Assembly (NCBI GenBank): GCA_963580285.1
Contig: CAUZLF010000692.1
Coordinates: forward strand, 124,001 to 188,000
Length of the DNA stretch: 64,000 nucleotides
Reading direction: 5' to 3'
Origin: Lucinisca nassula
Lineage: Eukaryota; Mollusca; Bivalvia; Lucinida; Lucinidae
This document shows, one piece after another, positions 11,430-23,115 of the stretch. The notes beneath the pieces are model-generated. The model worked only from the letters and a program-made list of their open reading frames with translations. It had not been told where the DNA came from and did not search any database. The translations under genes and the position numbers were made by a program. The first letter of the stretch is position 1. Each line of letters opens with the position of its first letter.

Positions 11430-12851
11430 TGTGATTAATTGTTGCATCCAACCTTACTAAGCATCTCGACAAACATAACATCTTGTATGATCTTCAACAT
11501 GGATTTAGGGAAAGGAGGTCCTGCGAAACACAGCTCATCCAACTTGTTGATGAGCTTGCACGAAATCTATCAGCAGGTCACCAGACTGACCTGATACTCC
11601 TGGATTTTAGTAAAGCATTCGATAAGGTTAGCCATATTAAATTACTCCACAAACTGCACCAACATGGCATAACCTCAAACACCCTAAACTGGATCAAAGC
11701 TTTCCTTTTTGGCCGTACTCAACGTGTAGCCCTAGAAGGGGAAACCTCATCCCAAATTCCGGTCACATCTGGGGTTCCCCAAGGATCAGTACTGGGACCG
11801 ATCCTGTTTCTTTTATACATCAATGACCTACCAGAGCAGATCCACTCACAGGTCAGACTTTTTGCAGATGACACGGCAATATATTTGGCTGTCCGCAGTG
11901 ATGCTGACTGTACTTTATTGCAAAGGGACCTCCAAAAGCTTGAAACTTGGGAAAAGAACTGGGAAATGGAATTTAACCCGGGTAAATGCCAGGTCCTACA
12001 CATTTCCCGTTCTAAAGAACCCATTAGACACAATTACATTCTCCACGGTGAAGTCCTCCAGGAGGCTGATCATGCCAAGTACCTGGGCCTTGAGTTTAGC
12101 CGTGATTTAACTTGGAACACCCACATTCATAACGTGACCACCAAAGCAAATCGGACCCTGGGCTTCATACGTAGGAATATACGCACCAAACATCAAGGCA
12201 TACGTGAAACAGCTTATAATACCCTTGTTAGGCCCCAGCTTGAGTATGCCTCCCCTGTGTGGAGCCCATATACCCAGTCAAATATAAACAAGGTTGAGCA
12301 AGTCCAAAGAAGAGCAGCTAGATGGGTCAAACATGACTACTCTTCATATAGTAGTGTGACCCAGATGCTTAATACCCTGGAATGGAGATCATTGGAACAG
12401 AGGCGGGCAGATGCTCGCCTCCTATTGTTCTACAAGATAGTATATAGTCTTGTCGAGATTCCGCTCCCTACATACATCCGACATCCAATCAGAACTACTA
12501 AAAACATGCATACTATGCACTATATTCAAATCCCTACTACTGCCAGTTACTATAAATACAGTTTCTTCCCCTTGGCTGTGGTACAATGGAATCACCTTCC
12601 CCCTCATGCTGTTGTGTGCTCCGATCTGGATTCTTTCAGATCGACCATATGCACCCTCCATCACCCAATGCCATGAACCGTGAAACATTGTTTTTATCTG
12701 CTTTTAATCTCTCCTTTACTAACACTGTTTTTACTTTCAATTCTCCTAAAATCTAATACTTTTTCTTCTATCACACTTTTCTTTTTCTGACGCGCACAGC
12801 TGCACATAATCCTCGCGAGAGGGTGCTGCAGGATATATAGATAGATAAGAC
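11430..12851 (+). mobile_element. 5'-truncated jockey-like non-LTR retrotransposon
   Basis: An open frame to the stop at 12676 encodes the middle and C-terminal part of an ORF2 protein. Visible are HGFRERRSCETQL, the LLDFSKAFDKV block, GVPQGSVLGPILFLLYINDL, and the catalytic FADDTAIYL (YADD-type box). The RT thumb follows with AKYLGLEFSRDLTWNTHI and LVRPQLEYASPVWSPY. The endonuclease and the first RT motifs are missing, as usual for a copy that aborted reverse transcription. The coding part can be read back to about 11430 without a start codon. The 3' untranslated part ends in an ATATAGATAGATAAG simple tail. It cannot move by itself but has no internal stop, so it is fairly young. Confidence 0.9.
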
Positions 12852-12889
12852 TGGTCATTGTCAGTATTTACAGACGAACTATTAGCGGC

Positions 12890-13060
12890 ACATCAGCTGT
12901 ACAGACAGTCCACACTCGCTCTCGCCAGCAACAAAAGGCTCCTCAGAAGAATGAATGCGGCGAGATTCCTAAGATATGTGCAAAATGTACGAGTGTCATC
13001 ATGCATCAGAGGCAAGTGCACTAACCACTGAGCTCCGTTTTGTTTTGAATTTATTTTTTT
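12890..13060 (-). repeat. Possible SINE head relic
   Basis: On the - strand a GAGCTCAGTGGTTAGTGCAC block resembles a tRNA A-box region, followed by AGTGTCATCATG-type sequence. No B box is clear. A short inverted repeat (ATCCTCGGTCTT / AAGACCGAGGGAT) follows at about 13100-13175. Confidence 0.35.
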
Positions 13061-13164
13061 ATTCTATTCAGGCCCGGGCCATGCTCCCTGGCAGTTGTGA
13101 TCCTCGGTCTTCATTGACACTCGGAATACACGGCAGTGGTGTATTCTGAAGGTCCGACTAAGAC

Positions 13165-13364
13165 CGAGGGATCATCTCTGTTGGGGAGTTTAGATGGGGA
13201 TCGTATCGCGATAGGTGGTACCGTGTTTTAGTTCTAGTTAGGTTTTAGTTAATTTATTCCGGATAGAGGGCGCTGCAATTGTAAACAAATCTTCTTCCGT
13301 TTTGTAATTGAGTTCAGCTGAAAAATAGACATAATTTTTGCAGTGTTTGTTAGACAATAAAGTA
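13165..13364 (+). promoter_or_regulatory. Likely promoter and 5' leader of the FAM185A-like gene
   Basis: About 200 bases lie between the last recognisable repeat and the first in-frame ATG. There is no strong TATA box next to the start, and the region is unique within the window. Placement is by position only. The leader ends at AAGTAATGTCC, where the ATG at 13365 opens the coding exon. Confidence 0.35.
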
Positions 13365-13881
13365 ATGTCCAGCAAATTGCACAACGTAGTAGCAATCTGC
13401 ATTAATTCTAAATACTGTCTGCCATATAGACATCAAATCTTAAAACAGCATTTATCCACAAATTTGTTTTCAAAAACCGGCTTGTTGGCAAGAATATTTT
13501 CCACCACTTCCAGCAAAGAGTCAATTTTCAGCCTTAGAAAGCAAGAGAAAGTTCAGATAGACATACCAAAATATGGCCAGCTGCTTGATTCTTGGTATTA
13601 TAATGTCAAACCAGTTGGCAAAGTCCAAATTCGGTCGCCCATGGCAGTGCATTTACAGCCATTGGACCCACAAAAGCATCCCGAAATGGACAAGGTGTTC
13701 ATAAATATTATGTATACTGGAAAAGAAATAGAAACTGAACAAGGCCTTGTAGCAGCAAAGAAACAATATGTTGTTGGCATAAACCTGGATGATACTAATG
13801 AAGAAATAGAGGTAGACCTGAGATACAAGACCCATTCCAGTTTGCCAGCAGTTTGTGATGTTCAAATTCCATTGAAATTTG
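13365..13881 (+). CDS. FAM185A: FAM185A-like protein, exon 1
   Basis: Exon 1 encodes 172 residues plus one base. The first 60 or so are rich in K, R, S, L and N with few acids (LLARIFSTTSSKESIFSLRK), as expected of a mitochondrial presequence. The conserved part follows: a QLLDSWYYNVKPVGKVQI stretch, SPMAVHLQPLDPQKHPEMD, and CDVQIPLKF at the exon end. The family carries a DUF4097/adhesin-like beta-repeat domain and has no established biochemical role. I chose the ATG at 13365; an upstream TTG-initiated extension is unlikely. The donor is G|GTGAGT at 13882. The exon leaves phase 1, matching exon 2. The upstream region is repeats; downstream is a 17.6-kb intron. Confidence 0.85.
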
Positions 13882-15509
13882 GTGAGTATCTGAGACCTAG
13901 AATCATAAAAAAAACTTGCCAGATATATTAAGATGAATCTAAGATGTTCATTATTTATAATTCTCATTACAATTATGAAGCGTTTCTTTCTACACATTTT
14001 GTGGTCAGTCATATTTGACCGTTGTGATGTTTCGGTCCTGAGTCATTTTGGGCTAAATTTGGACTTGGGTCATTTCAACCTATTTCGGTGGGTCATTTTT
14101 CAGTTGACACAAACGAGGATGTGCGACTATAGGATTTGATAATTGTCTGAAAACAACTTTACAATATATAATGCTGTTTTAAGACAACCATCAGTCCCTA
14201 ACCATTTTTATTTTATTAATTTATTATATTAAATTTAAATTACTGATTTACTAATGGAATATAACGATATCTTTCGTTGATTACGAAACACTTTTGAATC
14301 ATTGTAATGAGTATCCACAAATTATGTTTCTGGGCAGAACTTAGAAATTTTCAGCCTTTGGAAATTTGAAATAAAGACACCCTATCAATTATCAGACCAC
14401 CGTTTAACGCTGAAAAAGTCAAAGGGATGAACTCTTCTCCATAATTAAAGGTGCTAGCATTTAATGCATGTTTTCACACCTTTAACCATTAACATAATTA
14501 AGGTCATGCACTGACCATAAGTTAGTCCCAACTGTACAAAAAGGAGGGGATAAAAATTGACAAACAGATAATTAACGTTAGCTATTTAGCATGGCTTGGT
14601 GCCATTTCCCTTGTCTCTGGCACCATGTCCTTTTTTCCAGCGCCATGCCCTTTTTAGATAGCCTCAGTTAATGTTGCCCTATATTTTGGTTCAAAAATCA
14701 CTGAAATTAACCAAAAAATAACAAAGTTATGCCTGTTTAAATAAGGACTATTTCAGACACTTTTTAGCAATAAATTGTTACCTATTTGACAGTACACCTT
14801 TAAGGTTGACTGCCAATCCCCCAATTTATTGTACTTAATTATGCCATTTTAAGAAGTCATAATTGTGTTTTGATAACAAGTGTGAGTGACACCAATTAAA
14901 CAAATGAGGTGTGAAAGTGTGCCTGACCAATGTCATGTCAGTGTTAGTGTTTGTGTTAGAGAAGGATCTTTTTATATCAAGTACCCTTTAAGCGAGGTGC
15001 TGCATGTGAATGTGCCCTTTTTCTGTTCATACATGTATTTAAAGTGTCCTTTTTACATAATTTTGCGAGCTGAAAGTGCCATTTTTCCTGACCATGCCCT
15101 TTTTAGGAGCAGTCCAAGCTGGGGGAAACACATGTGATGGTTTAATATAGTGGTTTATAGTGTGAGATAAATAAATAATAAGAGGCATTGTGGCTGCAGA
15201 AGTTTCATGTCTCTGAAGACTCTCAATAGACAACACACTTGCACAGGATGATCAGAGTCTTTCCTGGTACATGTTGAAAGAGGGCATGCAAACTCGGATT
15301 AGCTTGCATGCATGTCCATTCATTACGGCAGTGTTAACGCTTTTATCTCTTTGAATGTCGCTGTGGCTACTGGAGATCAGTGCAAGTCTCAAATAATTCG
15401 AAGGTTTATGTTATTCTCAAAGATTATGATCAGATTGCATGAAAGTGAAGTGCTAGTCTTATTCTTCATGTGCCACATACGGGCATGCATAGGGGGTAGG
15501 GTTCAAAAT

Positions 15510-16420
15510 AGAAGTGAAGGCAGTGATCAGGAATCGATATAGTTAACCCACACATGTCCTCCCATCAGAGACACCAAAGGGAAAGAAAACAAACATGAAT
15601 AAGTATATCCTAATGGACACATCAATAGATGGATCCAATGTTTTGACATGTGACTTTGTTTACATGTCATTGCGCATGTGCAAAATTGCTTTTCCTTTTG
15701 ATAAGGATCTTTCGTGGTTGGCAAAAAGCCGCTGGTTCCATATAAACACATTGTAAATAGGTGGAATATTACGGGCATATCTTAGTTGACTGTCACAGAA
15801 AATCGATGGAATTACACTTTATATTAGTAGATAAATATATCTAAGAGTTCATTCATGCATCTTCCGCATTTAGTCATTCATTTTGCGGATTTTTATTACA
15901 AAAAATTAAGACCGTCCCGCCGCGTTACCTGCATAAGTTAACACGTAATTATCATCAAAACCATCTTCAAATTTTCTAGAAACCAATAATTACTAGCTAA
16001 GAAATGTCTGTTATAAAAGTTTAAAGGCCAATTTCATCGTTTCTAATCCAAACAAAATACAAGTTTACAGAAAATACATGTATCATCGCATTTACAATGA
16101 CGATAAAACGACCAAAGACATTTTTTGCCCACCACCGGTACGTCCTGTCAAATAGTACTATTGAGTGATGACGTAGTGTTTGGCTGTGTCTATAGAGGAA
16201 AGCCAAAAGCACAAAATGGTCAGTTGGCTATCCAAAACAAAAAGGAATAAGCCAGATACACACACTCTAAGACAAACATAACAAAAATGAACCACGACAG
16301 AAGAACTGCCTTGTAAAAGTCAGTGAAAAGAATTTCACTGGGGGACTTAAAACAATTTTATGCGGCTGCAATCCTCGTCCTTACTTCCGTCTAGATTTAG
16401 ACAAATAATTTGTTCAGTCC
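15510..16420. repeat. Diverged copy of the 6787-7383 element
   Basis: Intron 1. Shares ordered blocks with the TIR element at 6787-7383: ATCAGGAATCGATA near 15530, ACCAAAGGGAAAGAAA near 15570, CAAAACAAAAAGGAATAAG near 16235 and GAATTTCACTGGGGGACTTA near 16330. A central segment without match (about 15600-16200) may be a further insertion. The rest of 13882-15509 and 16421-17287 shows no gene. Confidence 0.5.
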
Positions 16421-17287
16421 CAACACATCAGTGCATCATCTCCGAGTACACATGTTGTATAGATTGGGTGTGCATTTTAGTATGCCTCTGTAAGCAGATT
16501 GTTAATATTTTTAAGAACTCATCCAGTGATATTTGTTTCTTTTCATTGGTGTGCAGGCTGATCAGTATTCCCCAATATCCCTTTGGCATGCAGAATTCCA
16601 GAACAGTGTGCAAAAGATAAACAGGGTACGGTAGTCTGTTTTTGATCAATAGTGTCATTCTCAGTACCCATATTTCTGCAACGCATTTGCGTTCTCAGGT
16701 TTATAATGCCTTGGTTGTTAAATCAGGCAATGTGTTAAGGGATACAGACTAACACAGTAGCAGGTGACCAGTTGCCCAAGGCGCCCAAATGTTCGCCTGG
16801 GGGCCTAAGTTTTGAATAAAATGTCTATTTACTTAATGTAAAATTTGGATTTATGGCAGTTTGGGCTCCCAAAGCAAAATGCTGTATGTATCACTGGTGT
16901 TGAATATGTGCTTGCAATAGCACAGCCTGATCTGATATGCAATATATACATATATATAGCTAGAAAATTTGGCTGAAATGACCCGCCAATTTGTCGGAAA
17001 CGACATACCCCGAAATTGGTCCCAAACGACCCAGACCAGAATGTGTGTATGACACAACCTGTATGCAGTAATGGAACATTCAAATAGGATGTCACGAGGC
17101 GCACAATGTATTATGTGCTTCTGTGATGATATGAATGCTGCAGTTCAATGGATTTTTAATTGTTTAAGATTATTTTGGGTGGTCATACAAGAGAAGTACA
17201 TGTATATACTTTCAAAAGACTAGAAGAGGCAACCAAGTACAGTACGATATGTAAGATTGTAATATCAAGTATCATGGTTTATTATAT

Positions 17288-17495
17288 ACAGTAAAATTCC
17301 TATATTAAGACCACCTTTGGGACTGTTCAAAAGCGGTCTTTCAGACCACTTTTGAACAGTCCCAAAGGTGGTCTCAGACCATTGGACACTGTATGCAGAA
17401 CACAAAAAGAAAGAATAAACTGCAACATACTGAATAAGCTTTAAAAGGAGAATTAGTCTTGATTTTAGGTGGACTTCATAGTGGAATTTCACTGT
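17288..17495. mobile_element. Hairpin MITE, ACAGTGAAATTCC family
   Basis: The ends are ACAGTAAAATTCC on the left and GGAATTTCACTGT on the right. Inside is the strong hairpin of CCTTTGGGACTGTTCAAAAG and its complement. The same family occurs at 18125-18340, 18529-18735 and 31612-32029. It is a short non-autonomous DNA transposon with no coding capacity. Confidence 0.75.
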
Positions 17496-18124
17496 ACTGG
17501 TGAAAGATATTGCAGTCTACTACCAGTTATCTTACACAGCAATACAAACTCTTGTGTCACTCTATTCATGCTTTTCAATTCGTTATCACCATCCTTGCTA
17601 CATGTACATGTAATTTGTAGCTCTGTGTCCCAGGATTTGTCACAATGTCAGAAAGCAATCTAAAGTCTCGTGTAAAGCCTAAAGGGGAACACTTTTAGGA
17701 TTCGAAATGATGACATGGATTACAAATTACATACACAGCAATTGGAAGGAAAAAGGTATATGAGCCAGTGCACAACAAAACCTACAATAAGACGTGTGCC
17801 CAACAAAGACTCAGATCAGCCTGCACATCCACACAGTCTGATCAGAGCCATTGTTGTGTGCTCTAAGGATAGCTAAGGGCCCAATTAATGCTCCTTCATG
17901 CAGCAAGAGAAGTCACTGGTTAGACTATATGGATGTGCAGATTGATCTGATTCTTGACTGGGCGCATTGTAAGTTGTAGGAAATGCTGTGTCCCGGCTCA
18001 TATAATAATTATTACCATTACTTCACACAGTATCACGTCCCTTGGATGTTTCTGTACCTTATGCATCACACTCGATGCTCTGTGTCTCAAGTGATACAGT
18101 GATCTGTAACCACTCACTTTCAGA

Positions 18125-18340
18125 TACAATAAAATTCCACTATTAAGACCACCTAAAATTAAGACTAAATTTGCTTTTAGAAGCTTATTTAGTAGGTTAC
18201 ATTCATTCTTTCTTTGTCTTTGCTGCATACACTATCCTCTGGTCAAAGACCACCTTTGGGACTGTTCAAAAGTGGTCATAAAGACCACTGTTGAACAGTC
18301 CCAAAGATGGTTGTAATATACATGTAGGAATTTTATTGTA
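18125..18340. mobile_element. Hairpin MITE, ACAGTGAAATTCC family, inverted
   Basis: The element runs from CAATAAAATTCCACTATTAA to AGGAATTTTATTGTA. Its hairpin lies towards the right side, so its orientation is opposite to the copy at 17288. An internal AAGACTAAATTTGCTTTTAG block is shared with the other copies. Confidence 0.7.
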
Positions 18341-18528
18341 CGGTAGAAACAATGTTACATATTCAGCCTTACTAATATAATTTCAAGCTTTCTGAATAAG
18401 TTTCCGGCTGTGACTTATTATTATCAGCAGGTGTGGGACTTGAATTTTATATATTCTAAGGACTATTAATCAGTACCGAGTGGAACACTAAGTTTGTCAA
18501 AATTAATGAACTTGTCAGATTTACAATA

Positions 18529-18735
18529 ACAGTAAAATTCCTATATTAAGACCGCCTTTGGGACTGTTCAAAAGTGGTCTTAAAGACCACTTTTGAACAG
18601 TCCCAAAGGGGCTCCCTAACCATAGGACACTGTTGGCCGAAAGCACAAAGAAAGATTTAGTGCAGCCTTCAAAATAAGCTTTTTAAAGCAGAATTAGTCT
18701 TAATTTTAGGTGGTCTTAATAGCGGAATTTCACTG
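18529..18735. mobile_element. Hairpin MITE, ACAGTGAAATTCC family
   Basis: The element opens with ACAGTAAAATTCCTATATTA and closes with AGCGGAATTTCACTGT. It carries the CTTTGGGACTGTTCAAAAGT hairpin near the left end. It is the best preserved of the intron 1 copies. Confidence 0.75.
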
Positions 18736-18894
18736 TATGCAATTTAGAACACAATAAGCTGATAACTGTTCTTGAGTTTTCCTGAAATGCTTTAAAATCC
18801 GTAGGTTCCTCGTATCCTTGACAAGCTGATGAACAGACATAATTTGGTATGTATGATTATAACACAGAGCTCCAGGTAATGATATGATCTGAAG

Positions 18895-19070
18895 CAGCAT
18901 AGCAACAGATAAGGCTATTTTGTGACAATTGAAGGATAGTTTTCCTTATTTCTCCACATAAACCTATGTTGTGGGTATTCATTAGAACCGCCTCAACATA
19001 GATTTTTTATGGAGAATTGACAACAACTATCCTTCAATTCTCACAAAATACTTATCTGTTATGTTAGAGC
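18895..19070. mobile_element. Hairpin MITE, AACAGATAAGG family
   Basis: The ends carry AACAGATAAG on the left and CTTATCTGTTATG on the right. Inner arms read TTGAAGGATAG and CTATCCTTCAA. A related copy is at 39395-39600, and short relics sharing the GTGGGTATTCATTAGAA block lie near 26675, 29935 and 32115. No gene is present. Confidence 0.65.
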
Positions 19071-19587
19071 AGGGCTAGAAAAATCGACTCTTCGGCTCAT
19101 ATTTATGAGTTCCAAATGGTGAGACCTACTGTCCGTCGAGGAATAGTTGGCAGTGACGTCATGACTTGTTTTTGTTCTGAACAATGCAATGCTTATGGGG
19201 CTAACGGTAAAATAGCTCAAATAGTCAGCTACGTCACTGCCAGCTGTTTGTTGGCGAACTATAGGTATAAATTTCCTACTTTGGAAATTCGGTCAAACTT
19301 GATACAATTTATCCTTTTAACTTACCTAGATTTTGATGACTTTTTGCCTCATTTTCAAGGTCATAAGCTCTCTTATGCTTATCTTCACCCTACATGTATG
19401 TCTCCTGTAGATATTGTGTGGTCGAACTTTATACATTATACATGAATCTCTGCAACCTACATATATTAAAGGTTGGGTTATATTGTACTGGCCTTAACCT
19501 CATTTGAAACTTAACAGCTCTGAAAAAGCATCAATTGTATGCTAGAAATAGCTTGTTAAACAAATGCACCCTGTCTCATAAATGAAT

Positions 19588-21427
19588 TGCACGACCCGCA
19601 GAAAAGCGACCGACTTGATTTTCTAAGAGTGCCCTAAAATCACCGTGTCATTCTGTCAGTCTGTCTGTCCGTCCGTAACCCGTTTGTGAAAATTGGTGAT
19701 AGTGACTTAACCGCTTGGAATATTTAAACAATTTTTGGCATACTGATAGATATCAATGAGATTTAACCAATGAACTTGCGAAATATTACATTCCATTTAG
19801 TATAGCCTCGCCGAGGCGAAAAATGTGAAAATTTTCGAACTGCGTCTCCTCGGAAACCGTTGGGCCGATTGAAGTCAAATTTCATATGGAGCCTCTATGG
19901 GATGGGGGAAACCAGAATTTGCTAATGGGGTCCAGGTCACATGACCAAAATGGCCGCCTAGCCATATATGGTCTGTCTGTCTGTCCGTCCATAACCCGTT
20001 TGTGAAAATTGGTGATCTTGGAATATTTAAACAATTTTTGGCATACTGATAGATATCAATGAGATCTAACCAATGAACTTGCGAAATATTACGTTCCATT
20101 GAGTATAGCCTCGCTGAGGAGAAAAATCCATAACCTGTTTGTGAAAATTGGTGATTTGTTTGTTTGTTTGATTTGAGGTTTAACGTCCCCGTCAACACTG
20201 TAAAGGTCATTTTGGAGACGTTGCTTCCAATTTTGTGGGACTTTTACCCGACATTGAGATGAAATGACATCTAAAGCCCTGTCGCCCAATGAAACCAATA
20301 GGGTTTATTAGCATGGACGGTCCGCCTCGCACCGCGGTTCCTGGACAGGCTTAGATTCTCTAAGCGGTTAACCAGTACTAGTGTGCGGGCCGGATTCAGC
20401 TCTGCGTGGAAGCATCATGCAGCCCATATATTTCTTCAAGCCCCTATGGGCGGGGGGGCGGTGAAAATTGGTGATAGTGATTTAACCGCTTGGAATATTT
20501 AAACAATTTTTGGCATACTGATAGATATCAAAGAGATCTAACCAATGAACTTGGAAACATTACATTCCATTTAGTATAGCCTCGCCAAGGCGAAAAGTCA
20601 GAAAAATTTCGAACTGCTTCTCCTCGGAAACCGTTTGGCCGATTGAAGTCAAATTTCAAATGGAGCCTCTATGGGATAGGGCTAACCAAAATTTGCTCAT
20701 GGGGTCCAGCTCACATGACCAAAATGGCCGCCCAGCCATATATGGTCTGTCTGTCTGTCCGTCCGTAACCCGTTTGTGAAAATTGGTGATAGTGACTTAA
20801 CCGCTTGGAATATTTAAACAATTTTTGGCATACTGATAGATATCAATGAGATCTAACCAATGAACTTGCGAAATATTACATTCCATTTAGTATAGCCTCG
20901 CAGAGGCGAAAAATGTGAAAAGTTTCGAACTGCTTCTTCTCGGAAACCGTTGGGCCAATTGAAGTCAAATTTCATATGGAGCCTCTATGGGATGGGGGAA
21001 ACCAAAATTTGCTCATGAGGTCCAGGTCACATGACCAAAATGGCCGCCAAGCCATATATGGTAAAAACCCTTCAAAAATAGTCTTCTCCAGAACCACTGG
21101 GCAGATTTCCACGAAACTTGATAAATGGCATCTGGGACGTAGGCCCATCATAAATTGCTAAAATGGTGACCCTGGGTTGACCTTGACCTTCTTTGTGCCT
21201 AGGTCAAACTTTGACACATATGCTTTTGTATTGGAAAATGTGAGAATGTATTTTATCCTGCAAACGATTCACAATACAATACTAAAGTATAAGATATATT
21301 TTTGCTCCTTTCGATAAGGCGCATTTATTGGGGGAACCGTTTTAGGTCCAGGTCACATGACCAAAATGGCCGCCATACCCATATATGGTAACACTCATAA
21401 AGCTAAAAGCATCCGGCGGGTCGTGCA
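19588..21427. mobile_element. 1.84-kb non-autonomous element, TGCACGACCCGC ends
   Basis: Perfect 12-bp terminal inverted repeats, TGCACGACCCGC and GCGGGTCGTGCA. The interior is built of about three direct repeats of roughly 400 bp, each carrying GTCTGTCTGTCCGTCCGTAACCCG-type sequence, TATTTAAACAATTTTTGGCA and GACCAAAATGGCCGCC. A SINE (20155-20460) is nested inside. It has no open frame of useful length, so it needs transposase from elsewhere. Confidence 0.75.
20155..20460 (-). repeat. SINE, family A, copy 2 (nested)
   Basis: A reversed copy of the SINE at 1088-1401, starting on this strand with the (TTTG)n tail at about 20157. It interrupts the repeated GTGAAAATTGGTGAT block, which appears immediately on both sides (near 20140 and 20461). 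That shared block marks the insertion point. Confidence 0.8.
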
Positions 21428-21689
21428 CTTCAGCTGAAGCACTGGTTTATGAATTGATGTCAAACATGATACAATGTATCACTGCAACCTACCAAATAAT
21501 ATATGATTAGATTTTCGTGACTGTGACCTCATATACATGTAGGCTCCCTGAATCTGTTAAGTTGTGGACCAAAAAAGGCTGACTGTGCTGTCTTTTTATT
21601 TTGCCCTCGGAATCAAAGATTTGGGGGGGGGGGGGGGGCATATAGTTTTTGGTCTGTCTATCAGTCCCTCCACCTGTCTGTTGATCTGT

Positions 21690-22520
21690 TTGTCTGTCCG
21701 CAAAAACCTTAACATTGGGCATAACTTATGAATGGTAACTGATAGGACTTTCATATTTCACATGTGCATTCCTTGTCACAAGATTTTTGACCTCGTGACC
21801 TTGAAGTTTGACCTACTTTTTAAAAACTTTATCATTGCCCATAACTTTCGATTGGTAAGTGAAAAAGCTTTCATATTTCACATGTACATACTATGCAAGG
21901 GTACCGGTACCATTATTTTTTACCTTGTGACCTTGACGTTTTACCTTCTATTCAAAAACTTTAACATTGGCCATAACTTTCTATTGGTAAGTGATAGGGC
22001 TTTCATATTTCACATACATGTGCATTCCTTGTCACAAGATCTTTCCAGGGGTAGCATAATTTTTGACCTTGTGATCTTGACATTTGACTTACTTTTTAAA
22101 AACTTTAACAATGGCCATAACTTTCCATTGGTAAGTGATAGGGCTTTCATATTTCACGTGCACATTCTTTGTCACAAGACCTTTCCAAGGGTACCATAAT
22201 TTTTGACCATGTGACCTTGACCATGACATTTTACCTTATTTTCAAAAACATTAACATTGGCCATAACTTTCAATTTGTAAGTGATAGGGCTTTCATATTT
22301 CACATGTGCATTCCTTGTCAAAAGATCTTTCCAGTGGTACCATAATTTTTGACCTTGTGACCTTGACATTTGTCTTTTTAAAAACTTTAACATTGGCCAT
22401 TACTTTCGATTGGTGAGTGATAGGGCTTTCATATTTCACATGAACATTCTATTTCACAAGACCTTTCCAACTATCCCATAATTTTAGACCTTGACGTTTG
22501 ACCTACTTTTTAAAAACCTC
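21690..22520. repeat. Tandem repeats of about 145 bp, six or more copies
   Basis: The repeated unit contains AACATTGGCCATAACTTTC, GTGATAGGGCTTTCATATTT, CCTTGTCACAAG and GACCTTGTGACCTTGAC. Copies vary by indels. Any apparent frame is repeat-derived. A G-run lies at about 21622-21638. This is probably the inside of an element whose ends are decayed. Confidence 0.7.
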
Positions 22521-22782
22521 ATACAAAACTCATTAATAAAGAAGACAATGTATCATGACCCGATATTCAAATTTGATGACATTAACCTCATTTTTAAGGT
22601 TGAATACTTGTTTCGATCATGTTTTAATCGGAACCATTTCTAGCCATAATTTTGTTATTAACAGGCCTCGTATTTTTCAGGCATTTGCAGGATTTCAGGC
22701 TTTTAGAGCTTGATTTTTTCCTTGATTTCAGGCTTTGGTAGTTTTATTTTTCCTCCTTTATTCTGTTTAATTTGACTATTTA

Positions 22783-22995
22783 ATCCTTATCCGGCTGAAT
22801 TATTATTATTTTTTTATCTAGCCACGCCCATTTCTGACTCAACCAAGGAAATTACTTGATATAATGTATTCATTCAGTTCACAAACTGTATTGCAAACAG
22901 TGTAGATCCTGATCAGATGGCTTCTTCAGAAGCCGTCTGATCTGGATCTACACTGTTTGCAAAGGTAATGGCTATCTTGTTCAGGAGGTTAAGGG
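22783..22995. mobile_element. Hairpin MITE, ATCCTGATCAGATGGC family
   Basis: The core is a perfect hairpin near 22896-22965: GTGTAGATCCTGATCAGATG, a GCTTCTTCAGAAGC centre, then the matching arm. Ends resemble TTAACCCTTATCCTGCTGAA. Relatives in the window: 26266-26467, 31629-31841, half a hairpin near 30432-30475, 38660-38735, 39010-39080 and 39600-39741. Confidence 0.7.
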
Positions 22996-23115
22996 CTAAG
23001 GCTGCAAAATCGGGCCTTTCAGGCTCAGAAGAGATAGGTCAGTATGAGGCCTGTATTAACTGAATTAAGATAACCTTACTTTGAGCTCTGTCAGTCAAAT
23101 TGTGCTGGGTTGTTA

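Noticed and set aside
11430..12851. A complete, active retrotransposon
   Set aside because: The endonuclease, ORF1 and the first RT motifs are absent; it is a 5'-truncated copy.
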